Origin: Geodermatophilaceae bacterium NBWT11
GTDB taxonomy: Bacteria; Actinomycetota; Actinomycetes; Mycobacteriales; Geodermatophilaceae
NCBI GenBank assembly: GCA_014218215.1
Contig: CP043652.1
Coordinates: forward strand, 3,100,001-3,164,000
Direction: 5' to 3'
Length of the DNA: 64,000 nucleotides
Part shown: in pieces, positions 31,867-41,609 of the stretch
Position numbering within the stretch: position 1 is the first letter of the stretch
How the letters are laid out: each line of letters opens with the position of its first letter
Notes under the pieces: generated by a model
What the model was told of the DNA's origin: nothing
The model's input: only the letters and a program-made list of their open reading frames with translations
The model's database searches: none
Made by a program: the position numbers and the translations under genes

Positions 31867-33537
31867 TCAGTCGGCCCGCTCGGCGATCAGCCGGTGCAGG
31901 CGCAGGGCCACCTGGAGCTCGAGGGCCCGCCCCGGCTCCTTCCACTGCGGCCCGAGGACCTCGGTGATCCGGTCGAGCCGCTGGTAGAGCGTGTTGGCGT
32001 GGACGTGGAGCGCCTCGCAGGTCCGCGCGTGGTGGCGGGCCAGCTCGAGGTAGGTCTCGAGCGTCACCGCCAGGTCGCGCTGCCGCTCGCCGTCGTAGTC
32101 GAGGAGGGGGCCGACCGTGGCGCGCACGAACGCGGTGAGGTCGGCGCGGCCGGAGCGGCTGAACAGCGACCGGTACAGCCCGAGGTCCTCGCTCGCGGCG
32201 CAGGAGCCGGCCCGGTCGAGCGCGATCAGCAGCGCTGCGGTCTGCCGGGCCTCCTCGTGGCTCGCCCGGACACCGGCGGGTCCGCCCGCGCCGGCGGCCA
32301 GTCCCGTCGTCGGCGTCCCGCCGTCCGCCGCGGACATCCGGGCCACGGCAGCACGTGCCTGCTCGACGGGCGCGGGGAGGAGCACCACGACCTGCCCGGC
32401 GTGCGCGGCGGACCACCCGCGCAGCTCGGCGGCGAGCCGGGCGGCGAACGTCCCGGCCGCGGTGGCCCCGACCGGCTCCGGCTCCACGACGGCCACGGTG
32501 ACGACGGCGTGCAGGTCGATGCCGTTGGCCCGGGCCCGGCGCACCAGGCTGGCCTCGTCGGCGCCGGAGGAGAGCAGCGCGTGGACGAACTCGCCGCGCG
32601 TGCGCAGCTCGGCCTCGGCGACCGAACGCTCCGAGGCCAGCAGCACCGCCACCGTGGTGGCCCCGATCCGGAGCAGGCGCACGGCCTCCTCGTCGGGCAC
32701 GGTGGTCGGCGCGGCGACCAGGTCGCCGCCGTGTCCCCCCGGCAGCTCGACCGGGACGACGAGCCCACCGTCGGTCGGCGGCTCCCCGGCCAGGGTCCGG
32801 CCGTCGTGGTCGCGGACCGAGACGACGAGGCCGGCCGACCGGTCCAGCGCCGCCACGACCGCCGCGAGCCCCCCGCCGTGGAGCACGATCTCGTTGAGCA
32901 CGTCACGCAGGTCGCTGGCGCGTTCCCGGCTCGCGTTCACCTCCCGCAGCGTCGCGTTGGCCGCCCGGAGCTCGGTCGCCGCGGCCCGCTCCCGGTCGAA
33001 GAGGTCGGCGGTGCGCAGGGCCAGCGCGGCGTGCGCGGCGAGCCCGGCGAGGAGCTCGACGTCGTGGGCGACGAAGGCCCGGGCCCGTCGCTCTGCGGCG
33101 AGCAGGACACCGATCGTGTCGTCCCCGACGAGGAGGGGGACGGCGAGGATGCCGCCGAGCTGCTCGCTGCTCGCCGCCGAGTCGACGCCCTCGCTGTGGG
33201 GGAAGCGGTCGTCCTGGAGGTAGCTCTCACTCCACAGCGGGCGGCCCGCCGCCAGGACCTGGCCGCCGAGGCCCTGTCCCCGCTCGAGCTCGATGCCGCG
33301 CATCGCCGAGCCCATGGCGCCGTCCACGACCTCGATCCGGAGCACCTCGCCGCGCAGCAGCATGATGTAGGCGACGTCCACACCGAGCAGCCGCCGTGCC
33401 TGCCGGGCCACCTCGTCGAGCACGTCCCGGGTGTCGTGCAGTGCAGCCAGCCGACGAGCGAGGTCGTTGAGGACGACCAGCTCGTCGGCCCGGCGACGCA
33501 GCTCGGCGACCGACGGCGCGGCGTCGTTGGGGGCCAT
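31867..33537 (-). CDS. GAF domain PucR/CdaR-type regulator
   Basis: This is a 556-aa transcription regulator. A GAF domain lies at about residues 35-185, a short coiled linker follows, then a central domain, and the PucR C-terminal helix-turn-helix is seen at about 500-550 (HVHANTLYQRLDRITEVLG). PucR-type proteins regulate catabolic genes in response to their substrates. The ATG at 33537 follows GATGAGG. It lies between the MFS transporter and a hydrolase and probably controls this cluster. Confidence 0.88.
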   Translation of the reverse strand: MAPNDAAPSVAELRRRADELVVLNDLARRLAALHDTRDVLDEVARQARRLLGVDVAYIMLLRGEVLRIEVVDGAMGSAMRGIELERGQGLGGQVLAAGRPLWSESYLQDDRFPHSEGVDSAASSEQLGGILAVPLLVGDDTIGVLLAAERRARAFVAHDVELLAGLAAHAALALRTADLFDRERAAATELRAANATLREVNASRERASDLRDVLNEIVLHGGGLAAVVAALDRSAGLVVSVRDHDGRTLAGEPPTDGGLVVPVELPGGHGGDLVAAPTTVPDEEAVRLLRIGATTVAVLLASERSVAEAELRTRGEFVHALLSSGADEASLVRRARANGIDLHAVVTVAVVEPEPVGATAAGTFAARLAAELRGWSAAHAGQVVVLLPAPVEQARAAVARMSAADGGTPTTGLAAGAGGPAGVRASHEEARQTAALLIALDRAGSCAASEDLGLYRSLFSRSGRADLTAFVRATVGPLLDYDGERQRDLAVTLETYLELARHHARTCEALHVHANTLYQRLDRITEVLGPQWKEPGRALELQVALRLHRLIAERAD

Positions 33538-33577
33538 GACCTCATCCTCACCCACGACGCCGGCCCCGGGGGTCACG

Positions 33578-34864
33578 TCACCGCACGGCCTTGACCGGCC
33601 GGATGGCGACCGCGCCGAGCATCACGAAGACGATGCCGGAGACGAAGAGGACGGGGTAGCCACCGGTGAGCGTGACGAGGCCGGCGGCGATCGAGGGGCT
33701 CATGGCCTGGGGGAGGGTGGTGGCCAGACCCAGGATGGCCAGGTCACGCCCGGCGCTGCTCCCGCCGAGGCGGGCGGGCAGCACCTCGGTCATGAGGGCG
33801 AGGTCGATGGAGATGTAGGTGCCGAACCCCAGACCCAGCAGGAAGGCGTAGACCAGGATCCCGGTCGTCGTCGGCACGAGGAGCGGGACGGCCAGGGCGA
33901 TCGCCATGACGACCGAGGACCAGACGATGAAGGGCTTGCGCCGGCCGACGCGGTCGGAGAGCCAGCCGCTGCCCGACGCCGAGACCAGGACACCCACGAG
34001 CAGGACGATGCCCATCGTGGCGGCGAAGGCGTTGGACTCCTCGTCACCCAGGCCGATGTAGTCGCGCAGGATGTAGAGCCCGTAGGTCTGTGCGCCGTAG
34101 AACCCGATCACCATGAGGAAGCGGGAGAGGAAGGCCCAGGCGAAGTCGGGGTGCTGGCGGGGGCTGACCCAGAACCCGCGCAGGAAGTCCCGGGCACCGG
34201 TGCGCTCGCGGGGCAGGTGCGTGCTGGGCTCGTCCCGGTTGACCAGGACGAAGGCGCCGACGAGGACCAGGACGAGGACGGCCAGGACGACGTAGGGGAG
34301 GGCGCCCTGGGTGGCGGTGCTGCCGGCGACGGCCACCCCGACCGCGTTCCCGATGGTGATGCCGACCCCGATCATGGCGGAGACACCGCCGCGTCGGGCC
34401 GCGGGGTAGCGGTCGGGCACGACGGCCGTCGCGGCCGCCTGCAGGGCGTTGACGCCCACCTGCACGACGAGCCACACCAGCGCGACGGTGAGCACCGACT
34501 GCGCCATGGGCAGGCCCACGAGGAACCCGCTCGTCAGCAGGGCGCCACCGACCATCCACGGCGTGCGGCGGCCGAAGCGCGACCGGGTGGCGTCGGACAG
34601 GGCGCCGGCGACGGGCTGGGCGAAGACGTTGGCGATGAAGGCGACGGTCGTGACGATCGCCAGGTTGCCGATCTTCCCGGCCTCGTCGATGCCCGCCACG
34701 ATGTTCGGCAGGAGGATCCCGTTGCCCCCCGAGTTGACCGCGAGGATCGCGACGTAGACGAGCAGCAGCCCGAACGACATCCGTCGCATGCGGGGCGCGG
34801 GTGCCGGGGCCGCGTCGGTCGGGTCGCCCGGCAGGGCGGTGGTGGGGATCTCGCTCGTGGCCAT
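33578..34864 (-). CDS. MFS transporter
   Basis: This is a 428-aa major facilitator with 12 predicted helices. The conserved loops between helices 2-3 and 8-9 are visible as GALSDATRSRFGRRTPWM and GWLSDRVGRRKPFIV. DATRSRFGRRTPW recalls the sugar/cation symporter-like GPH group. The ATG at 34864 follows AGGAGAG. It is the first gene of the run that continues with the PucR regulator and hydrolase. Substrate unknown. Confidence 0.9.
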   Translation of the reverse strand: MATSEIPTTALPGDPTDAAPAPAPRMRRMSFGLLLVYVAILAVNSGGNGILLPNIVAGIDEAGKIGNLAIVTTVAFIANVFAQPVAGALSDATRSRFGRRTPWMVGGALLTSGFLVGLPMAQSVLTVALVWLVVQVGVNALQAAATAVVPDRYPAARRGGVSAMIGVGITIGNAVGVAVAGSTATQGALPYVVLAVLVLVLVGAFVLVNRDEPSTHLPRERTGARDFLRGFWVSPRQHPDFAWAFLSRFLMVIGFYGAQTYGLYILRDYIGLGDEESNAFAATMGIVLLVGVLVSASGSGWLSDRVGRRKPFIVWSSVVMAIALAVPLLVPTTTGILVYAFLLGLGFGTYISIDLALMTEVLPARLGGSSAGRDLAILGLATTLPQAMSPSIAAGLVTLTGGYPVLFVSGIVFVMLGAVAIRPVKAVR

Positions 34865-35003
34865 GGTGTGGGTGCTCTCCTGGTCCGGGGCCGGCTCGTC
34901 GCCGCTCTGCGGTGTGACGCTAGGCACTCCGAGCAGGCCGCACGATGGGCATCACATCCATGAGAACCGGCCCCGGACGGAGGAGAGGTCTACACCCCGC
35001 GGC

Positions 35004-35891
35004 CTAGGCCCCGAGGTTGGCGCGCAGGGCCGCGACGCAGGCCGAGGCGCCGTGGTCGGTCATGACGATCGCCGCGTGGTCCACCCCGGCCACCAGTTCG
35101 GCGGAGACGAGGGACGGGGTCGTGGCGACGACGTGCGCCACGTGCGCGGACGCGTACATCGGCGGCGAGTCGGCACCGGTGCTCCACGGCGCGTGGACCA
35201 GCCTGATCGGCGCCCGGACGGCGGCGAGGGCCGCGGCCGGAGCGGCGGAGGCGAAGACGGAGACCGCGTCGTCGACGACCGAGTCGAGGTCGCGCTGCAC
35301 CGCCACCCCTCCGTCGACCGCCGCGAGGTCGTGCGACACCAGGGTCCGCATGCGCGGGTCGTCGGCCCCGGTCAGCGGTGCCACGCTGCCGCGGTAGTGC
35401 TCGAGGTAGGCCCCCACGTCGGCCCAGACCCGGTCGGAGGCGTACTGCGCCCGGAGCTTCGGCGCCACGGCGGCTGCCGGCGGCGGACCCTGCTCACCGA
35501 CCTCGAGCGGCAGCCCGCCGTCGACCAGGGTGATGGTGCGGACGCGGTCCGGGTGCCGGGCGGCGAGCTCGCTGACGACGAAGCCGCCCAGCGACATGCC
35601 CAGGAGGTGGACCCGGTCGAGCCCCAGGGCGTCCAGCAGGGCCACGAGCTGCTCGGCGTGCGAGGCCACCGAGGACGGTCCCGGTCGTGCCGGCGTCCCG
35701 CCGCGACCGGCGAGGTCGGGGGCGACCACGCTGACCTCCGGCGCGGCCTCGAGGACCCACGACCACAGCCGGTTGTTGCTCGACACGCCGTGCACCGCGA
35801 GCACCGGCTCGGTCGTGCCCGGCCGGGTCAGCACCTCGAACGGCCCGGCCGCGGTCGGGACCACCTCGATCGTGGTGGAGGGACGGGTCAC
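35004..35891 (-). CDS. alpha/beta-hydrolase coupled to GlcD-type oxidase
   Basis: This is a 295-aa alpha/beta-hydrolase with LAVHGVSSNNRLWSW as oxyanion loop, LLGMSLGGFVV with the nucleophile Ser, and VDHAAIV with the catalytic His. The GTG at 35891 overlaps the stop of the upstream oxidase gene (GTGA), so they are co-translated. It may hydrolyse an ester or lactone to a hydroxy acid for the oxidase. Confidence 0.88.
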   Translation of the reverse strand: MTRPSTTIEVVPTAAGPFEVLTRPGTTEPVLAVHGVSSNNRLWSWVLEAAPEVSVVAPDLAGRGGTPARPGPSSVASHAEQLVALLDALGLDRVHLLGMSLGGFVVSELAARHPDRVRTITLVDGGLPLEVGEQGPPPAAAVAPKLRAQYASDRVWADVGAYLEHYRGSVAPLTGADDPRMRTLVSHDLAAVDGGVAVQRDLDSVVDDAVSVFASAAPAAALAAVRAPIRLVHAPWSTGADSPPMYASAHVAHVVATTPSLVSAELVAGVDHAAIVMTDHGASACVAALRANLGA

Positions 35892-37366
35892 GGCAGGTCT
35901 CCTGTCAGGGCTGCGGTCGGGGGCGTGGTCGGGTGTGCGGAGAACACCTTGCCGGGGTTGAGCAGGTGGGCGGGGTCGAGGGCGGCCTTGACGGCCCGGT
36001 GCATCGCGAGGACCTCGGCGGACAGCTCGGCGGTGAGGCCGTCCCGCTTGAGCAGACCGACGCCGTGCTCGCCCGTGACGGTGCCCCCGAGCGCGAGGGC
36101 GTCGGCGATGATGTCGTCGAACGCCGCCTCGGCGCGGACCCGGGCGTCCTCGTCGCCCGGGGGCGTCACCAGCAGCGGGTGCAGGTTCCCGTCGCCGGCG
36201 TGGGCGATGTTCGCGATGACGACGCCCCGCCGGACCGCGGTGCGCTCGATGCGCGCCAGCATCTCGGGCACCTGCTCCTTGGGCACGCACACGTCCTCGG
36301 TCAGCACTGGTCCCAGGCGCTCGAGCGCCGGGTAGGCCAGCCGCCGCGCGGCGAAGAGCGCCTCGGCCTCGGCCTCGTCGGTGGAGCGCTCGGCCCAGGT
36401 GGCACCGGCGGCGCGGAAGCACGCGACCATCTGCTCGGCCAGGCCCTCGCCGAGCTCGCCCGGCTCGTCGAACCGGCCCAGCAGAACGACCTCGGCCTCG
36501 GTGGACAGGCCCATGTGCTTCCACTCGTCGACGGCCCGGAGGCAGTGCCGGTCGACCAGCTCCAGCGCCGACGGCACCAGGCCGGCCTCGCCCACGGCCC
36601 GCACGGCGGCGCCGGCGGCCACGACGGAGGAGAAGAAGCCGGCGACGGTCACGGCCGGGGCGGGCAGGGGGCGCAGGCGGACGGTGACCTCGGTGACGAT
36701 CCCGAGCGTGCCCTCCGACCCGATGAGCAGGCCCATCAGGTCGTAGCCCGCCACGCCCTTGGCGGTGCGCCGGCCGAGCCGGACCACCTCGCCGCGGCCG
36801 GTGACGACCTCGAGCTGGAGGACGTAGTCGCGGGTGACGCCGTACTTGACGCAACACAGGCCCCCGGCGTTCGTCGCCACGTTGCCGCCGATGGTCGACC
36901 AGGGCGAGCTCGCGGGGTCCGGGGGGTACCAGAGACCGTGCTCGGCCACCGCCGCACGCAGCGCGTCGTTGACGACGCCGGGCTGCACGACGGCGAGGCG
37001 TTCCAGGGGGTTGATCTCGAGCACCCGGTCCATCCGCTCGAGCGACACGACGACGCAGCCCTCCAGCGCGTTCGCCCCGCCGGAGAGCCCGGTGCCGGCA
37101 CCACGGGCGACCACCGGGACCCCGTGGCGCAGGCACGTCCGCACCACGTGGACGACGTCCTCGGTGCAGGTGGCACGGACCACCGCGGCGGGCCGCCCGT
37201 GCGGCGCCCACGCGGCCTGGTCGCGGCTCATGCCCGCCACGACGTCGGGGTCGGTCAGCACGGCACCGGCCGGCAGCAGGGCGGCGAGCTCGTCGGTGAG
37301 CTCGGCGGTGAGCGTGGAGCCCGCGACGTCGTGGGTGGCCGGTGCCACCGGAGCTGTCATCGTCAT
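35888..37366 (-). CDS. FAD-linked 2-hydroxyacid oxidase (GlcD/D-lactate dehydrogenase type)
   Basis: This is a 492-aa flavoprotein of the vanillyl-alcohol oxidase superfamily. The FAD-binding PCMH domain (about residues 40-215) shows VVARGAGTGLSGGANAL and STIGGNVATNAGG. The C-terminal FAD-oxidase domain (about 245-475) contains NIAHAGDGNLHP and TVTGEHGVGLLKR. This matches GlcD and D-lactate dehydrogenases. The ATG at 37366 was taken. It oxidises a 2-hydroxy acid in the cytoplasm. Confidence 0.9.
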   Translation of the reverse strand: MTMTAPVAPATHDVAGSTLTAELTDELAALLPAGAVLTDPDVVAGMSRDQAAWAPHGRPAAVVRATCTEDVVHVVRTCLRHGVPVVARGAGTGLSGGANALEGCVVVSLERMDRVLEINPLERLAVVQPGVVNDALRAAVAEHGLWYPPDPASSPWSTIGGNVATNAGGLCCVKYGVTRDYVLQLEVVTGRGEVVRLGRRTAKGVAGYDLMGLLIGSEGTLGIVTEVTVRLRPLPAPAVTVAGFFSSVVAAGAAVRAVGEAGLVPSALELVDRHCLRAVDEWKHMGLSTEAEVVLLGRFDEPGELGEGLAEQMVACFRAAGATWAERSTDEAEAEALFAARRLAYPALERLGPVLTEDVCVPKEQVPEMLARIERTAVRRGVVIANIAHAGDGNLHPLLVTPPGDEDARVRAEAAFDDIIADALALGGTVTGEHGVGLLKRDGLTAELSAEVLAMHRAVKAALDPAHLLNPGKVFSAHPTTPPTAALTGDLP

Positions 37367-37455
37367 GAGTGCACCAGATCACGGCCGTGGCCCCGGCGAC
37401 GTGGAGACCGTCCCCGTCGTCCCGGGGCCCCGATGGAGGTTCCGACCCGGCGGGG

Positions 37456-38085
37456 TCAGCCGTGCGGTCGCAGCCGGGTGACCCGAGCGGGCGGCAGGTT
37501 CGCCCACACCGTGGCGCTGCTGCCTCCCAGCGAGGCGAGGTGCCGCTGCACCGCGCGGTGCCGGGCCGTCGACGCCGGACCGGCGGTCAGCGCCCGGGCC
37601 AGGGCGGTGCCGCGGTACCCGAACCAGGTGAGGACGCCGTCGCGCCGGGTGTGCCGGTACAGCCGGGCCAGGACCGCGGTGACCTCGGGGAGGGGGAGGT
37701 TGGTGAAGGGCAGGGCGGCGACGACGACGTCGTAGTCGGTGTCGAGCTCCACGTCCTCGATCCGGTCGTGGTGGACCCGGACGTCGGCCGCCGCCCCCCG
37801 GGTCAGCTCGACCAGCCCGGGCACGAAGGCGCCGTTGGCCTCGACGACGTCCAGGCGGCTGCGCGGGCCGAGCAGCCGGGTGAGGGTGCGGGTGACCGAG
37901 CCGGTGCCGGCACCGACCTCGAGCACCCGCAGGTCGGTGCCCGACCGTTCGAGCACCGGTGCGGCCAGGGCGTGGGCCAGTGCGCGTCCGCTGGGTGCGA
38001 TGGCCCCGGTGGTGACCGGGGCCCGCACGGCCTGGCCGAGGAAGACCAGGCCACCCGGGCGGGTCGGGCAGGCCGCTGCGGTCAC
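37456..38085 (-). CDS. class I SAM-dependent methyltransferase (phospholipid N-methyltransferase-like)
   Basis: This is a 209-aa methyltransferase. VLEVGAGTGSVTRTL is the SAM-binding motif I, and VVEANGAFVPGL is motif II. FLGQAVRAPVTTGAIAPSGRAL at the N-terminus resembles PmtA-type phospholipid methyltransferases. The GTG at 38085 overlaps the stop of the SDR gene in GTGA. Confidence 0.82.
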   Translation of the reverse strand: MTAAACPTRPGGLVFLGQAVRAPVTTGAIAPSGRALAHALAAPVLERSGTDLRVLEVGAGTGSVTRTLTRLLGPRSRLDVVEANGAFVPGLVELTRGAAADVRVHHDRIEDVELDTDYDVVVAALPFTNLPLPEVTAVLARLYRHTRRDGVLTWFGYRGTALARALTAGPASTARHRAVQRHLASLGGSSATVWANLPPARVTRLRPHG

Positions 38086-39056
38086 GACGCGTCCTGCGGG
38101 CGGGCGCCCGGGGTGGCGTCGAGCGCGGTGAGTCCGGTCATCCGCAGGGACACGTCCCAGATCCGGGCGGCCTCGGCGGGGTCGGTCAGCCGGCTGTAGA
38201 GCTCCTGCCGGGCGGGCGGCCCACCGAGGTGGCCGGGGCCACGGGGGCCGAAGAACCGACCGCCGTCGGCAGCCGGGTCGGTCGCGGCCAGCAGGGCGGG
38301 CAGGCCGGCGGACTCGACGGTGCCGACCAGCACCCCGCGGGCCGACAGCACGCGGATCAACCGACGGCCCAGGGTGTCCTTGCTGCGCCCGACCTCCGGT
38401 CGGGCGGCGAGCAGTGCCGTCGGGGCGACCCCCGGGTGGGCGAGGTTGCTCGTGATGCCCCAGCCGGCGGCCTTGCTGCGCCGGTCGAGCTCGAGGCCGA
38501 AGAGCCCGAACGCGATCTTCGACGAGCTGTAGGCCTTCATCCCGTCGTAGCTGCGCTCCCAGTCCAGGTCGTCCCAGTGCACGGCGTGCTGGTTCGCCGC
38601 GACGCTGATCTGGGAGACGACCCGGGCCCGACCGGCGACGAGCAGGGGGAGCAGGTGGCCGACGAGGGCCACGTGGCCGAGGTGGTTGGTGCCGAACTGC
38701 AGCTCGTGTCCGTCGGCGGTGGTCTGCCGGTCCGGCGGCGTCATCACCCCGGCGTTGGCCACGAGGATGCCGATGGGCGTCCCCTCCTCGCGCAGGGCGG
38801 CCCCGAGGTCGGCCACCGACTGCAGGGAGGACAGGTCCATCGTGCGGAGGGAGACGTCCGCGCCCGGCACCTCGGTGCGGATGGCGGCGACCGCGGCCTG
38901 GCCCTTGGACGGGTTGCGGACCGGCAGCACCACCTCGGCGCCGGCGGCGGCCAGCCGGGCGGCGATGTGCCGGCCCATGCCGTCGCTGGCGCCGGTGACG
39001 ACGGCGCGGGTGCCGGTCAGGTCGGGGACGGGGACGTCGATCGGGGTGCGTGCCAC
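38082..39056 (-). CDS. SDR-family oxidoreductase
   Basis: This is a 324-aa short-chain dehydrogenase. The NAD(P) motif reads VVTGASDGMGRHIA, and NAGVMTPP follows. The Ser of the catalytic set lies in VVSQISVAA and the Tyr/Lys pair in AYSSSKIAFGLF. It matches the retinol-dehydrogenase-like group. It is divergent from an XRE-family regulator, a frequent actinobacterial pairing, and coupled to the methyltransferase gene. Confidence 0.9.
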   Translation of the reverse strand: MARTPIDVPVPDLTGTRAVVTGASDGMGRHIAARLAAAGAEVVLPVRNPSKGQAAVAAIRTEVPGADVSLRTMDLSSLQSVADLGAALREEGTPIGILVANAGVMTPPDRQTTADGHELQFGTNHLGHVALVGHLLPLLVAGRARVVSQISVAANQHAVHWDDLDWERSYDGMKAYSSSKIAFGLFGLELDRRSKAAGWGITSNLAHPGVAPTALLAARPEVGRSKDTLGRRLIRVLSARGVLVGTVESAGLPALLAATDPAADGGRFFGPRGPGHLGGPPARQELYSRLTDPAEAARIWDVSLRMTGLTALDATPGARPQDAS

Positions 39057-39206
39057 GGTGTGCTCCTCGGGTCGGGGTGGGTCTGCCGTCGAGCGTGGAC
39101 GCTCCCGGGAGGGAGAACCAGGACCGGTCCAGCCGGGGATCGGCAGGCCCTGCCTGGGACGCGTCGGGCACGGTAGGAACGGGTCTCACCGACAGGAGGA
39201 GGGCAC

Positions 39207-40040
39207 GTGGACATCGACCGCAGCGGTCTGGCTGAGTTCCTCCGCTCGTGCCGGGAGGCCCTGCAGCCCGAGGACGTCGGCCTGCCCCGCGGGCAACGCC
39301 GGCGGACCACCGGGCTGCGGCGGGAGGAGGTCGCCGTCCTCGCGCACATGTCCACCGACTACTACGCCCGGATCGAGCGCCAGCGGGGCCCGCAGCCCTC
39401 GGAGGCGATGATCGCCTCGATCGCCCAGGGCCTGCACCTGTCCCTCGACCAGCGGGACCACCTCTACCGACTCGCCGGGCACCACCCGCCGGTCCGGGGC
39501 GCGGAGAGCTGGCACGTCGGTCCGGGCCTGCTGCGCATCCTGGACCGGCTCGACGACACCCCCGCCGAGGTGGTCAGCGAGCTGGGGGAGACGCTGCGCC
39601 AGACCCGGCTCGGGGTGGCCCTGCTCGGGGACGCCACCCTGCGCACCGGTCTCGCCCGCAGCCTGGGCTACCGGTGGTTCACCGACCCGACCACCCGCGA
39701 GCTGTACCACCCCGACGACCACGCGCACCTGTCCCGGGTGTGGGCCTCGGGCCTGCGCAGCGTCATCGCGGTCCGGGGACCGCGCTCGCGCGCAGCCCGG
39801 ATCGCCGAGGAGCTGCTGGAACGCAGCGCGGAGTTCCGCGGGGTCTGGGCCACCCACGAGGTCGGCGTCCGCCCCGCGGAGTCCAAGCGGTTCGTGCACC
39901 CGGACCTGGGGCTGCTGGAGCTGCAGTGCCAGACCCTGCTCGACCCGCAGCAGTCGCACACGCTGCTGGTCTACACCGCCGTCCCCGGGAGCGAGACCCA
40001 CGAGAAGCTGCAGCTGCTGGGCGTCCTGTCATCCCGGTGA
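39207..40040 (+). CDS. XRE-family regulator with MmyB-like domain
   Basis: This is a 277-aa regulator. The N-terminal helix-turn-helix spans about residues 8-80, with RTTGLRREEVAVLAHMSTDY, a typical pattern. The C-terminal domain (about 105-270) is the MmyB-like ligand-binding domain. The GTG at 39207 follows GGAGGAGGGC. It probably represses or activates the divergent SDR gene. Confidence 0.88.
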   Translation: MDIDRSGLAEFLRSCREALQPEDVGLPRGQRRRTTGLRREEVAVLAHMSTDYYARIERQRGPQPSEAMIASIAQGLHLSLDQRDHLYRLAGHHPPVRGAESWHVGPGLLRILDRLDDTPAEVVSELGETLRQTRLGVALLGDATLRTGLARSLGYRWFTDPTTRELYHPDDHAHLSRVWASGLRSVIAVRGPRSRAARIAEELLERSAEFRGVWATHEVGVRPAESKRFVHPDLGLLELQCQTLLDPQQSHTLLVYTAVPGSETHEKLQLLGVLSSR

Positions 40041-40076
40041 TTCCAGGTCGGGCCACGACCTGCCGATACGAGGGCC

Positions 40077-40247
40077 ATGACGACGACGGTGTGCGACGCC
40101 GTGCGGTCGGCCTCGGTCTCCGCGGCCACCCTGTCCTCGACCTCCGAGGGCGCCCTCGACCTCTTCCAGGCCGCCGGCTGGTTGTCCACCGCCGTCACCG
40201 AGGCCCTCGAGGCAACCACCCCGCCCGCACCGGTGCCGCTGGGCTGA
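40077..40247 (+). CDS. short hypothetical protein
   Basis: This is a 56-aa frame beginning MTTTVCDAVRSASVSA and ending in a Pro-rich tail. It is Ala/Ser/Thr-rich with no clear motif. Codon use is actinobacterial, but the ribosome binding site is weak. It may be real or chance. Confidence 0.35.
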   Translation: MTTTVCDAVRSASVSAATLSSTSEGALDLFQAAGWLSTAVTEALEATTPPAPVPLG

Positions 40248-40396
40248 GGCGCGACGGCGGTGCGTACCGTCGTCGGCACGTCCTCCGCCCACTCGCCATG
40301 AGCGGGGGGAACAGGCCCCGCTCCCGGTCGTTTCACGCGTCCGGGGCGGGGCTGCCTGCATCCCGGGGCACGAGCGTGGGTCGTAGCGTGGAGCAC

Positions 40397-40597
40397 GTGC
40401 CGAACGTGTTCACCGACTACGCCGAGACCCACTGGGTGCCGATCAACGAGGACATGGTCACCGTGCAGACGGTCGACGCGACCGGGCAGCGGGATAACCA
40501 CGTGCTGTCGGTCGCCGACGCCCTGGCCCAGTTCAAGGTCAAGTACCCCTTCGTGGACGACGCCCAGGCCGCCGAGCTCTTCGCCCGCGGCGGCTGA
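40397..40597 (+). CDS. small conserved-looking hypothetical protein
   Basis: This is a 66-aa protein beginning VPNVFTDYAETHWVPINED, with a predicted beta hairpin and a C-terminal helix (ADALAQFKVKYPF and DDAQAAELFARGG). It is convergent with the DUF808 gene, 4 bp away. No family recognised. Confidence 0.5.
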   Translation: MPNVFTDYAETHWVPINEDMVTVQTVDATGQRDNHVLSVADALAQFKVKYPFVDDAQAAELFARGG

Positions 40598-40601
40598 CGC
40601 C

Positions 40602-41558
40602 TCAGTGCGCGGCGGCCTTGGCCCCGCGCCTGGGGACCACGTGCAGCACGGCCACGAGCACCGCGCCGACGACGACGCCCACCACGGCGGACATCGCGGT
40701 GTTGGTCAGCCAGCCGAGCACCCCGCCCAGCGCGCCGGTCGCGTCGTGCACGATCTCCTCGACGTGGTGCACGAACCCGTAGGGCCCGGTCCAGCCGAGC
40801 TCCTCGGCGCCGACGAGCAGGATGTGCCCGCCGACCCAGAGCATGGCGGCGATCCCGACGGTGGCCAGCGTGGCCAGCACGATGGGCATGGCCTTGACCA
40901 GGCCGCGGCCGAACGCGGCGACGCCCTTGGAGCGCTTCGCGGCCAGCGCGACACCGGCGTCGTCCATCTTCACGATGAGCGCGACCACGCCGTAGACCAG
41001 CGCGGTGATCAGCAGCGCGACGACGACCAGGATGATCGCCCGGGTCACGAAGGGCTCGGTGTCGACCTCGTTGAGCGCGATGACCATGATCTCGGCGCTG
41101 AGGATGAAGTCGGTGCGCACGGCCCCGGAGACCACGGTCTTCTCGTGCTCGGCCGGATCGGTCGTGGTGTCCGTCGCGGCGGCGGTCTCCTCCGGGTGGT
41201 GCCCGGAGACCTTCTCCCACAGCTTCTCCGCGCCCTCGTAGCAGAGGTAGGCGCCGCCGATCATCAGGATCGGGGTGAGCAGGAACGGCAGGAACTGCGA
41301 CAGCAGCAGGATCGCCGGCAGGATGATCAGCAGCTTGTTGCGGATCGAGCCCTTGGCGATGCGGCCGATGATCGACAGCTCGCGCTTCGGCTCGAGGCCC
41401 TGCACGTACCGCGGGGTGACCGCCGCGTCGTCGACGACCACGCCGGCGGCCTTGATGCCGGCCCGCCCCGCGGCGGCGCCGATGTCGTCCAGGGACGCCG
41501 CCGACAGCCGGACCAGCGCGGCGACGTCGTCGAACAGGGCGAAGAGGCCGCTGGCCAT
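40602..41558 (-). CDS. DUF808 membrane protein (YedI-like)
   Basis: This is a 318-aa inner-membrane protein of the DUF808 family. It begins MASGLFALFDDVAALVRLSA, the family signature, and contains GGAYLCYEGAEKLWEK. About six membrane helices follow from residue 75 on. Function is unknown. It lies 51 bp downstream of dhaM on the same strand. Confidence 0.88.
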   Translation of the reverse strand: MASGLFALFDDVAALVRLSAASLDDIGAAAGRAGIKAAGVVVDDAAVTPRYVQGLEPKRELSIIGRIAKGSIRNKLLIILPAILLLSQFLPFLLTPILMIGGAYLCYEGAEKLWEKVSGHHPEETAAATDTTTDPAEHEKTVVSGAVRTDFILSAEIMVIALNEVDTEPFVTRAIILVVVALLITALVYGVVALIVKMDDAGVALAAKRSKGVAAFGRGLVKAMPIVLATLATVGIAAMLWVGGHILLVGAEELGWTGPYGFVHHVEEIVHDATGALGGVLGWLTNTAMSAVVGVVVGAVLVAVLHVVPRRGAKAAAH

Positions 41559-41609
41559 CAGCGGGTCCCGGGGAGGCTCAGCGCGGTCACAGGAAGAGGC
41601 TAGGACATC

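Noticed and set aside
31852-33594. Long plus-strand frame opposite the PucR-type regulator
   Set aside because: It is an antisense shadow typical of high-GC DNA; the minus strand encodes clear GAF and PucR domains.
40311-40353. GC-rich hairpin between two small genes
   Set aside because: The stem is imperfect and both neighbouring genes are uncertain, so I did not call a terminator.
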